Below are positions 1 through 5,664 of a DNA stretch of 5,980 bases, piece by piece. The position numbers and the translations under genes are program-made. Below the pieces are notes generated by a model. That model did no database searches. It saw only the letters and a list, made by a program, of their open reading frames with translations, and was not told the DNA's origin. Origin of the DNA: Acidimicrobiia bacterium (GTDB lineage: Bacteria; Actinomycetota; Acidimicrobiia; Acidimicrobiales; Acidimicrobilacustridaceae); contig VERC01000158.1 of assembly GCA_018882825.1 (NCBI GenBank), positions 1 through 5,980 on the forward strand, read 5' to 3'. Position 1 is the stretch's first letter. The number at the start of each line of letters is the position of its first letter.

Positions 1-1
1 C

Positions 2-622
2 TCCGCCGAGTTCGCCGAGGTGTTCTTCACCGACGCGCGCTGTCCGGTCGAGAACGTCGTCGGCGGACTCAACAACGGGTGGGCCGTGGCCATGACCACC
101 CTCGGCTTCGAACGCGGCACCTCGGCCACGACCGGCTACCGGCGATTCGAGACCGAGTTGAACCACGTCATCGCCACTGCTCGGGCCAATGGGAAGATCG
201 ACGACCCCGAGATCCGGCAGCGACTGGCCAAGGCGTGGTCGAAGGTGCAGATCATGCGCATCAACGGCCTGCGGTCGCTCACCGCGGTCGTGCAGGACCG
301 TAAGGACTTCGGTGTCGCGGCGCTGGGGGCCACCAACAAGATCTTCTGGAGCGAGTACCACCAGGAGGTCATGAAGTTGGCGATGGACATCCTCGGACTC
401 GAGGGTCAGCTGCTCCTGGGGGATCCGGGTGAGGACGAGTCCGTTCCCGGCTATGGCCGCCGACCGGTGAACCCCGCCTATCCGGCCAACGCGCTGCAGT
501 CGTCGTTCTTCTTCAGTCGCTCGGAGACGATCTGGGGTGGCACGTCGCAGATCCAGCGCAACATCGTCGGCGAGCGCGTGCTCGGACTGCCCAAGGAACC
601 CAAGGCGGCGACCCGCGCCTGA
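2..622 (+). CDS. Acyl-CoA dehydrogenase, C-terminal part (5' end outside window)
   Basis: This is the 3' part (206 codons plus TGA) of a FadE-type acyl-CoA dehydrogenase, a flavoenzyme that introduces the alpha,beta double bond of an acyl-CoA in the cytoplasm. The frame is already open at base 2. The GTG at 20 is an internal Val in the EVFFTDARCPVENVVG stretch at the end of the middle beta domain, so it should not be taken as the start. The all-helical C-terminal domain follows: GWAVAMTTLGFERG, a KIFWSEYHQEVMKLAMDILG helix, and the closing WGGTSQIQRNIVGERVLGLP motif typical of the family. The Glu of MCAD-like enzymes in the last motif is replaced by Gly (536-538), while a Glu-Arg pair at 110-115 matches the site used by isovaleryl- and long-chain-type enzymes. 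Substrate chain length cannot be read from this fragment. A homotetramer or a heteromeric FadE pair are both possible. Confidence 0.95.
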   Translation, partial: SAEFAEVFFTDARCPVENVVGGLNNGWAVAMTTLGFERGTSATTGYRRFETELNHVIATARANGKIDDPEIRQRLAKAWSKVQIMRINGLRSLTAVVQDRKDFGVAALGATNKIFWSEYHQEVMKLAMDILGLEGQLLLGDPGEDESVPGYGRRPVNPAYPANALQSSFFFSRSETIWGGTSQIQRNIVGERVLGLPKEPKAATRA

Positions 623-632
623 GGGGTGACCC

Positions 633-648
633 GGCCCCGGAGGGGGCC
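633..648 (+). terminator. Small GC hairpin after the dehydrogenase gene
   Basis: A perfect 6-bp stem (GGCCCC / GGGGCC) with a GGAG loop lies 10 bases after the dehydrogenase stop. It is followed by TCGTCTACC and not by a T run, so it would be a weak intrinsic terminator at best. The GGAGGGGG inside it is about 20 bases from the next ATG, too far for a normal ribosome binding site. Confidence 0.3.
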
Positions 649-653
649 TCGTC

Positions 654-659
654 TACCCT
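654..659 (+). promoter_or_regulatory. Possible -10 box for the LCP gene (near-leaderless start)
   Basis: TACCCT matches the actinobacterial TANNNT -10 pattern and ends nine bases before the ATG at 669. Initiation 6-9 bases downstream would give a leader of at most a few bases. There is no Shine-Dalgarno sequence next to the ATG, which fits leaderless translation. No convincing -35 is seen. Confidence 0.45.
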
Positions 660-668
660 GACCCCGTC

Positions 669-2327
669 ATGTCCGAATTCCCCCCCTCCTCGGGCGGGGC
701 CGGCGCGCCGTGGAACGAGGGATCACGGTCCCGCCGTCCCACCCCTGACGGACGATCCGCGCCGGCCGCCAGCGACCGCGGGCGACGGGTGCTCGGTTCC
801 TCGAGGACCCCGTCGCGCCCGCCCACTGCGGCCCGTTCCACCGGCCGCCCGGCCATGCGTCATGCCCGTCCACCGCGGCGGCGACGCAAGGTCCTGCTGG
901 CGGCGGCGGGGGTCGTGGGTGTGCTGGCCCTGGTGGCCGTCGGCGTCGCCGGCTACGGCTGGTGGCGCCTCAGTCAGATACAACGTGACTCGCTGGCCCT
1001 CGCCGAGTCGGCGGGCGGCGTGCAGAACTTCCTGATCGTGGGCTCCGACAGCCGGTCCTCGGTGTCGAAGTCCGACGAGGATGCCGCCGCGTTCCTCGAC
1101 GAGCCCGGAGCGGCGACGGCGGGTCAGCGATCGGACACGATCATGGTGGCCCGGGTCGACTCGAAGAACCGCACCGTCGATCTCATGTCGCTCCCACGTG
1201 ACCTGTACGTGCCGATCATGCCGTCGGGCGATCCGGATCGCATCAACTCGGCGTTCTCCCGAGGCAGCAACAGCGCCGATGGCGCGCAGCGCCTGATCGA
1301 CACCATCCGGGCCGCATTCGGCATCGGCATCAATCACTACGTCGAGATCGACTTCAAGAGCTTCAAGGGGATCACCGAGGCGGTCGATGGCATGCCGCTG
1401 TACTTCGACCGGCAGGTGCGTGATCGGCACTCGGGTCTCCATGTGCTGCAGACAGGGTGCTTCACGCTCGACGGCGAGGCCGCACTGGCCTACGCGCGAT
1501 CGCGCCACCTCGAGTACCTCGACCCGAAGACGAAGAAGTGGGTCGAGGACCCGAGCGCCGATCTGGGCCGCATCTCGCGACAGACCTTCTTCCTGCAGGA
1601 GATGTTCGATCGGGCGCAGGCGAAGTTCGGTTCGCTCGACCTGAAGGCGATCAACGGACTGGTCTCCTCGCTGGCCGGCAACCTCACCCTCGACAAGAAC
1701 CTCGAGATCGGTGAGCTGGTGTCGTTGGGGCGCGCCTTCAAGGGGTTCTCCGGCGAGCAGATCACCACCCACGCCCTGCCCGTGTATCTCGACGTCACCA
1801 GCGCGGGCGCCAGCATCCTTCGACTCGACACCGCCGCGGCCGAGGACATCCTCAACGTCTTCCGGAACCTGCCGCCCGGCACGGTGACGTCGCGCTCGGT
1901 GGTGGTGAACGTGGTCAACGCCTCGGGAGCGAAGGGACGGTCGTCGGAGATCACGAACCGACTCGACCAGCTCGGCTACCAGGCCACGGCGGGCGGGGAC
2001 GTGAGCAGGACGCAGACTGCGACCACGATCCGTCACCTGCCCGGTTACGAGCGTCAGGCCGATCTGCTCGCCCGCCAGTTGTCGGCCGGCGCCGAGATCA
2101 AGGTCGACACCTCGTTGAAGGCGTCGCAGCCGGTGGCGCTCACCCTCGGGACCAACTTCACCGGCGTGGCCGACCAACCGGCCCCGACGACCACCACGAC
2201 GACGGTGGCCCCGGTGGCGTCGGCTCCTCCTTCTTCCGGGCCGCCCGTGACGATCAAGGCCGGCGAGTACACCGATTTCGTCGGACTGGTGGTGGGCCGC
2301 ACGCCCGAGGGGACCTCGTGCGGATGA
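669..2327 (+). CDS. LCP family (LytR-CpsA-Psr) glycopolymer ligase with LytR_C domain
   Basis: LCP enzymes move undecaprenyl-pyrophosphate-linked glycopolymers onto peptidoglycan at the outer membrane face; in mycobacteria this attaches arabinogalactan. The 552-residue protein has a Pro/Arg/Ser-rich cytoplasmic tail (1-74), one membrane helix (about 75-96) and an LCP domain (about 119-317). Family landmarks are GSDSR (125-129), RSDTIM (154-159), SLPRDLYV (174-181), NSAF (193-196), LDGEAALAYARSRH (267-280) and DLGRISRQ (298-305); the conserved Arg and Asp residues in these bind the pyrophosphate and metal in known members. A LytR_C domain follows (about 409-498), starting VVVNVVNASGAKGR. The tail is a six-Thr linker (507-512) and a short end with Cys551. 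The ATG at 669 is preferred because of the -10-like box upstream; Met63 (855) is an alternative that would remove most of the tail. The polymer transferred cannot be deduced. Confidence 0.95.
   Translation: MSEFPPSSGGAGAPWNEGSRSRRPTPDGRSAPAASDRGRRVLGSSRTPSRPPTAARSTGRPAMRHARPPRRRRKVLLAAAGVVGVLALVAVGVAGYGWWRLSQIQRDSLALAESAGGVQNFLIVGSDSRSSVSKSDEDAAAFLDEPGAATAGQRSDTIMVARVDSKNRTVDLMSLPRDLYVPIMPSGDPDRINSAFSRGSNSADGAQRLIDTIRAAFGIGINHYVEIDFKSFKGITEAVDGMPLYFDRQVRDRHSGLHVLQTGCFTLDGEAALAYARSRHLEYLDPKTKKWVEDPSADLGRISRQTFFLQEMFDRAQAKFGSLDLKAINGLVSSLAGNLTLDKNLEIGELVSLGRAFKGFSGEQITTHALPVYLDVTSAGASILRLDTAAAEDILNVFRNLPPGTVTSRSVVVNVVNASGAKGRSSEITNRLDQLGYQATAGGDVSRTQTATTIRHLPGYERQADLLARQLSAGAEIKVDTSLKASQPVALTLGTNFTGVADQPAPTTTTTTVAPVASAPPSSGPPVTIKAGEYTDFVGLVVGRTPEGTSCG
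2187..2204 (+). repeat. Six consecutive Thr codons in the LCP outer linker
   Basis: Codons 507-512 are ACG/ACC repeats within a Pro/Ala/Thr-rich stretch (about 502-526). It separates LytR_C from a short C-terminal tail and is probably an extracytoplasmic flexible linker, possibly glycosylated. It is a low-complexity coding repeat, not an independent element. Confidence 0.6.
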
Positions 2328-2365
2328 TGATCGTCGCGATGCGCGCCCGGTCATCCGGCGCGTGA
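2324..2365 (+). CDS. Candidate 13-residue leader ORF between LCP and ABC-F
   Basis: The frame encodes MMIVAMRARSSGA and then TGA. Its ATG overlaps the LCP stop as ATGA (2324-2327), and its TGA overlaps the ABC-F start as GTGA (2362-2365), so it tiles the gap exactly. A purine-rich GAGGGGA (2307-2313) lies 10 bases before its ATG and could act as a ribosome binding site, whereas the ABC-F GTG has none. This would allow ribosomes finishing LCP to pass through the short ORF and re-initiate on ABC-F. Some ABC-F resistance genes are known to be controlled by leader peptides, which makes the context suggestive. The ORF is very short, has no recognised homologue and may be chance. Confidence 0.3.
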   Translation: MMIVAMRARSSGA

Positions 2366-3972
2366 CGCTCACCGTTCGAGGACTGTCGGTCGAGATCGCG
2401 GGGAAGTCGATCGTCGACGACGTGTCCTTCGAGGTGCGTCCCGGCGACAAGGTCGGGCTCGTCGGTCGCAACGGCGCCGGCAAGACCACCCTGTTCCGGG
2501 TGCTCGGTGGTGCGACGGCCCCGCACGCGGGCACGGTGCGTCGAACCGGCGCCACCGGCTATCTCTCGCAGGACCCCCGTGCCGACGGGACCCGGCCCGG
2601 CACGACCGGTCTGCGTCACGTGCTGTCCGGACGTGGTCTCGACGTCGCTCTCGAACGGCTCGAGCACACGACGGCCGCGCTCGACCACGAATCGTCATCG
2701 AGGGCCATCTCCGCATTCGCCGAGGCCCAGGAGCATTTCGAGCATCTGGGCGGGTACGCGGCCGAGGCGGAGGTCCACCGCATCGTGGCCGGACTCGGAC
2801 TGGCCGCCGATCGCCTGGCGCGTCCCGTCGAGGTCCTGTCGGGAGGCGAGCGTCGTCGACTGGAACTGGCGCGGATCCTCTTCGCCGGGTCGGATCTCCT
2901 GCTGCTCGACGAGCCGACCAACCATCTCGACGCCGATGCCCGTGACTGGGTCATCCGCCACCTGCGCGCCTTCACCGGCGCGCTGGTGGTCATCAGCCAC
3001 GACCTCGGCCTGCTCGACGACGCCATCACCAGGGTGATGCACCTCGACCGCGAGTTCGAGGACGCGGCGGGGGAGTTGGTCGAGTACCGCGGCACCTACT
3101 CCCGGTACCTGGCGGCCAGGGAGGAGGACGAGGCTCGCACGAAGGCGGTGGCGGCGCGACAGGCGAAGGAGATCACCAGGCTCAGGAATCGGGCCGATTC
3201 GATGCGCGGTCAGACGGCGAAGCGGGCCCGGGTGGCCAAGAACCTCGATGCGCGGGCCGAGCGCATCGCCGCCACCCGCGTCGAGGCCCCACGGGCGAAA
3301 CGACGCCTCGACGTGCGCCTCCCCGAGCCACCCCCTGTCGGGAGGACCGTCCTCGCCGCCGAGGGACTGTGGAAGAGCTTCGGACCCCTCGACGTCTTCG
3401 AGGACGTCTCGTTCGATGTCGGTCGGGGTGAGCGGCTGCTCGTGCTGGGCCTCAACGGCGCGGGCAAGTCGACGTTGCTCAAGGTGCTGTCGTCACGGGT
3501 CGAGGCCGATCTCGGCGAGGTCCGCGTCGATGCGCGGGCCCGACTCGGGTTCTTCGCCCAGGAGCACGAGGACATCACCGCCGGCCGCGACCTGCTCCAG
3601 CACATGCACGACGGCGCCGATCTCGGCGATGCCCAGGCCCGTTCGGTGTTGGGCATGTTCGGGTTCTCGGGCGACAAGGTGCTCCAGGACGCGGCGACGC
3701 TCTCCGGTGGCGAGAAGACGAAGTTGGCGTTGGCCCGGCTCGTCGCCGGAACCCGGAACCTCCTCCTGCTCGACGAGCCGACCAACAACCTCGATCCCGG
3801 CTCACGCGCCGCGATCGGCAGCGCACTGGCCGGCTGGGCGGGGACGATGGTGCTGGTCAGCCACGATCCCGAGTTCGTCCGCGAGTTGCGGCCCGACCGG
3901 GTGTTGCTGATGCCCGAGGGAGTGCTCGACCACTACTCCGACGAGATGATCGACCTGGTGGTTCTGGCCTGA
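2362..3972 (+). CDS. ABC-F family ATPase (ribosome-associated, duplicated ABC domains)
   Basis: The 536-residue protein has two ABC ATPase domains and no membrane segment, the layout of ABC-F factors that bind the ribosomal E site and act on translation or displace antibiotics. Domain 1 has Walker A GRNGAGKT (35-42), Q-loop Gln70, signature LSGGE (159-163), Walker B LLLLDEPTNHLD (179-190, catalytic Glu184) and switch His213. Domain 2 has GLNGAGKS (363-370), Gln400, LSGGE (447-451), LLLLDEPTNNLD (467-478, Glu472) and His501. Both sites look intact. A charged, Lys/Arg-rich helical linker (about 243-322) is the P-site tRNA-interaction region; helices at about 90-133 may form an arm. It ends right after domain 2, so the Uup C-terminal domain is absent. 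From memory it resembles mycobacterial Rv1473 more than EttA, including the closing YSDE...DL..LA pattern. GTG 2362 is the first in-frame start after the LCP stop. Housekeeping role versus drug protection is unresolved. Confidence 0.93.
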   Translation: MTLTVRGLSVEIAGKSIVDDVSFEVRPGDKVGLVGRNGAGKTTLFRVLGGATAPHAGTVRRTGATGYLSQDPRADGTRPGTTGLRHVLSGRGLDVALERLEHTTAALDHESSSRAISAFAEAQEHFEHLGGYAAEAEVHRIVAGLGLAADRLARPVEVLSGGERRRLELARILFAGSDLLLLDEPTNHLDADARDWVIRHLRAFTGALVVISHDLGLLDDAITRVMHLDREFEDAAGELVEYRGTYSRYLAAREEDEARTKAVAARQAKEITRLRNRADSMRGQTAKRARVAKNLDARAERIAATRVEAPRAKRRLDVRLPEPPPVGRTVLAAEGLWKSFGPLDVFEDVSFDVGRGERLLVLGLNGAGKSTLLKVLSSRVEADLGEVRVDARARLGFFAQEHEDITAGRDLLQHMHDGADLGDAQARSVLGMFGFSGDKVLQDAATLSGGEKTKLALARLVAGTRNLLLLDEPTNNLDPGSRAAIGSALAGWAGTMVLVSHDPEFVRELRPDRVLLMPEGVLDHYSDEMIDLVVLA

Positions 3973-3973
3973 C

Positions 3974-3986
3974 CGGCCGGTGGCCG
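3974..3986 (+). other. Short GC dyad between ABC-F and the synthetase
   Basis: CGGCC and GGCCG pair across a GGT loop and end exactly where the TACCGT box begins. An overlapping 10-bp perfect palindrome, ACCGGCCGGT, runs 3972-3981 from the last base of the ABC-F stop. There is no T run after it, so termination would be poor. It may be an operator-like dyad, but such GC palindromes arise easily in this composition. Confidence 0.25.
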
Positions 3987-3992
3987 TACCGT
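3987..3992 (+). promoter_or_regulatory. Possible -10 box giving a leaderless synthetase mRNA
   Basis: TACCGT fits TANNNT and ends six bases before the GTG at 3999, the spacing expected if transcription begins at the start codon itself. No Shine-Dalgarno sequence precedes the GTG. Read-through from ABC-F is also possible because the gap is only 26 bases. Confidence 0.45.
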
Positions 3993-3998
3993 GGCGTC

Positions 3999-5546
3999 GT
4001 GAGCAGCGAACCCTCGCCCGGCACGCTCGATGGCTTCGTGCGCTCGGCGGCCGCGTCGCGACCGTCGGCACCGGCGCTGCTCGACGGTCGACGAGCACGC
4101 ACGTTCGCCGAGTTGGACGACCGGATCGATCGCACCATCGCCGCTCTCGACGGTCTCGTCGGCCCCGGTGTCGCCGTCGCCGCGCTCGGGCCCAACGAGT
4201 GGGGTTGGATCGACGCGTACTACGGGGTACCGGCCTCGGGCCGCCTCCTCGTTCCCCTCAACCACCGGCTCCATGCCGTCGAGTTGGCGGACATGGTGCG
4301 CCGCGCTGCCGTCGGGCTCGTGCTCGGTGACCCCGATCATCTGGCCCGGTTGTGCGCCGTGGACGATGCGATCCCCACCGTCGACTGGTCGGCGTGGGAC
4401 GCACTGCTCGACGCGGCGTCGCCCAGGGGAACGAGCGCGGCCGTGACGTCGACCGATCCGGCGTGGTTGTTGTTCACCAGCGGCACCACGGCGGCACCGA
4501 AGGGCGCGCTGTTGTCGCACCTGTCGCTGTCGGCCTCGGTGGCGGCCAGCGACGCGGCCCGTCCCGTCGATGTCGATGACGTGTACGCGTACCCGTTCCC
4601 GTTGTGTCACGTCGCCGGGTACAACGTGCTGCAGCGGCATGCCAACGGTCGTCCGGTGGCACTGCTCGACGGGTTCGAGGCTCCACGGTTCTGTGACGTG
4701 GTCGAGGCCACGTCGGCCACATCGTGTTCTCTGGCCGCCACCATGCTGGCGTCGCTGCTCGACCTGCTCGACGCCGAACCGGAACGGCGTGGTCAGTTGG
4801 CGACGTTGCGGTCGATCGCCTACGGCGCGTCGCCGATGCCCACGGCGTTGTTGCGGCGAGCCGACGCCATGCTCGGTGTCGACCTGGGCCAGGGATACGG
4901 CATGACCGAGCTGTCGGGGAACGCGGTGTTCCTCGACGCCGCCACCCACCGACGCGGACTCGATGCCGACCCGTCGATCCTGTCGGCCGCCGGGGTCCCG
5001 GCCCCCGGGGTCGAGGTGAGGATCGTCGACGATGACGGTGCCGATCTCGCCGACGGGCAGGTGGGTGAGATCACCGTGCGGGCGCCCCAGGTGATGCTGG
5101 GCTACCTCGACGATCCCGAGGCCACGGCGTCGGCCATCGTCGACGGGTGGTTGCGCACCGGCGACCTCGGACGACTCGACGACGGCGTGTTGCGGGTCGT
5201 GGACCGTCGCAAGGACATGATCATCACCGGCGGCGAGAATGTGGCCTCGCTCGAGGTGGAGGAGGCGGTCATGTCCCATCCGGCGGTGGCCCGGGTGGCG
5301 GTGATCGGAGTGCCCGACGCCCGCTGGGGTGAGAACGTCTGCGCCGTCGTGGTGCCCGTCGACGCCGACGGGTTCGACGTCGATGCCGTCGAGACCCACG
5401 TCCGGTCACGGCTGGCGGGATTCAAGGTGCCCCGCCACTGGTGGCTGGTCGACGCGCTCCCGGTGAACGCGACCGGCAAGGTGACCAAGGCCGAACTGCG
5501 TCGACGGGTGGCCGATGATCCGTCGGTGGTCGGTCCCCGGCGCTGA
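3999..5546 (+). CDS. AMP-forming acyl-CoA synthetase (FadD-like)
   Basis: This 515-residue enzyme of the ANL adenylating superfamily activates a carboxylic acid with ATP to an acyl-AMP and then transfers it to CoA. The core motifs are all present: the phosphate-binding loop LLFTSGTTAAPKG (157-169), PFPLCHVAGYN in the substrate-pocket region (199-209), GYGMTE (299-304), GWLRTGDL (383-390), the hinge region DRRKD (402-406), GGENVASLEVEEAV, and the C-terminal PVNATGKVTK with catalytic Lys494. The length and domain order are normal for single-module CoA ligases, and no carrier or oxidoreductase domain is fused. The GTG start is supported by the -10-like box six bases upstream and by a typical N-terminus (TLDGFVRSAAASRPSAPAL). 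The substrate, probably a medium-chain, long-chain or aryl acid, cannot be fixed from motifs. It could feed acyl-CoAs to the dehydrogenase at the window start, but the two genes are not adjacent. Confidence 0.94.
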   Translation: MSSEPSPGTLDGFVRSAAASRPSAPALLDGRRARTFAELDDRIDRTIAALDGLVGPGVAVAALGPNEWGWIDAYYGVPASGRLLVPLNHRLHAVELADMVRRAAVGLVLGDPDHLARLCAVDDAIPTVDWSAWDALLDAASPRGTSAAVTSTDPAWLLFTSGTTAAPKGALLSHLSLSASVAASDAARPVDVDDVYAYPFPLCHVAGYNVLQRHANGRPVALLDGFEAPRFCDVVEATSATSCSLAATMLASLLDLLDAEPERRGQLATLRSIAYGASPMPTALLRRADAMLGVDLGQGYGMTELSGNAVFLDAATHRRGLDADPSILSAAGVPAPGVEVRIVDDDGADLADGQVGEITVRAPQVMLGYLDDPEATASAIVDGWLRTGDLGRLDDGVLRVVDRRKDMIITGGENVASLEVEEAVMSHPAVARVAVIGVPDARWGENVCAVVVPVDADGFDVDAVETHVRSRLAGFKVPRHWWLVDALPVNATGKVTKAELRRRVADDPSVVGPRR

Positions 5547-5563
5547 GGCCCGACGGGGCCGTC
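5547..5563 (+). terminator. Overlapping short hairpins directly after the synthetase stop
   Basis: Two alternative stems are visible: GGCCC/GGGCC (5547-5560, loop GACG) and GACG/CGTC (5552-5563, loop GGGC). Neither is followed by a T run. They are candidates for a weak transcript end only. Confidence 0.25.
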
Positions 5564-5594
5564 AGCCGGTCATCCATTTCTCGAACCGCGGGTC

Positions 5595-5615
5595 GGCGAT
5601 GGATCCGTCATCGCC
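5595..5615 (+). promoter_or_regulatory. 21-bp inverted repeat abutting a -10 box (operator or terminator)
   Basis: Perfect 7-base arms, GGCGATG (5595-5601) and CATCGCC (5609-5615), flank a 7-base spacer. The right arm ends immediately before TATCTT at 5616, so the dyad fills the usual -10 to -35 spacer, a classic place for a repressor site. The alternative is an intrinsic terminator for the synthetase gene: the same arms form a 7-bp RNA stem with a 7-base loop, followed by TATCTTT. The sequence alone does not decide between them. Confidence 0.4.
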
Positions 5616-5621
5616 TATCTT
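5616..5621 (+). promoter_or_regulatory. Possible -10 box before the last gene
   Basis: TATCTT is the best TANNNT match in the 105-base gap. It ends seven bases before the GTG at 5629, so that GTG would be a leaderless start. No clear -35 is seen; the inverted repeat occupies that side. Confidence 0.45.
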
Positions 5622-5628
5622 TCCCCCC

Positions 5629-5664
5629 GTGCGTCATGGCTGCTGCTCTCGGTGCCCTCGGTGA
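5629..5664 (+). CDS. Candidate 11-residue cysteine-rich leader peptide
   Basis: From the GTG predicted to be the leaderless start, the frame reads MRHGCCSRCPR and stops with a TGA (5662-5664) that overlaps the ATG at 5664 of the following membrane-protein frame (TGATG). Leaderless Cys-rich short ORFs that end on the downstream start are known in mycobacteria to couple expression to cysteine supply, and this has the same geometry. Against it, the two adjacent Cys codons are what CTG-CTG Leu codons give when read one base off, and only three Cys are present. It may instead be the true, mis-framed start of the downstream gene. Confidence 0.3.
   Translation: MRHGCCSRCPR

Noticed and set aside
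633..648. Strong intrinsic terminator after the dehydrogenase
   Set aside because: The stem is only six pairs with no T run; it is kept only as a weak hairpin.
723..2555. 610-codon open frame on the minus strand opposite the LCP gene and the start of ABC-F
   Set aside because: Its product is low-complexity and rich in Arg, His, Gly and Asp with no domain motif, and it lies opposite two clearly recognisable genes. Long antisense frames like this are expected in GC-rich coding DNA.
3933..5399. 488-codon open frame on the minus strand opposite the acyl-CoA synthetase
   Set aside because: It has the same shadow-frame composition (Arg/His/Gly/Val-rich) and no motif, and the + strand frame carries every ANL motif in order.
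5562..5633. Minus-strand peptide ending DPRFEKWMTG that resembles a protein C-terminus
   Set aside because: The frame has an upstream stop at about 5635 and no ATG, GTG or TTG in between, so only about 23 start-less codons are open, and the upstream DNA codes on the + strand.
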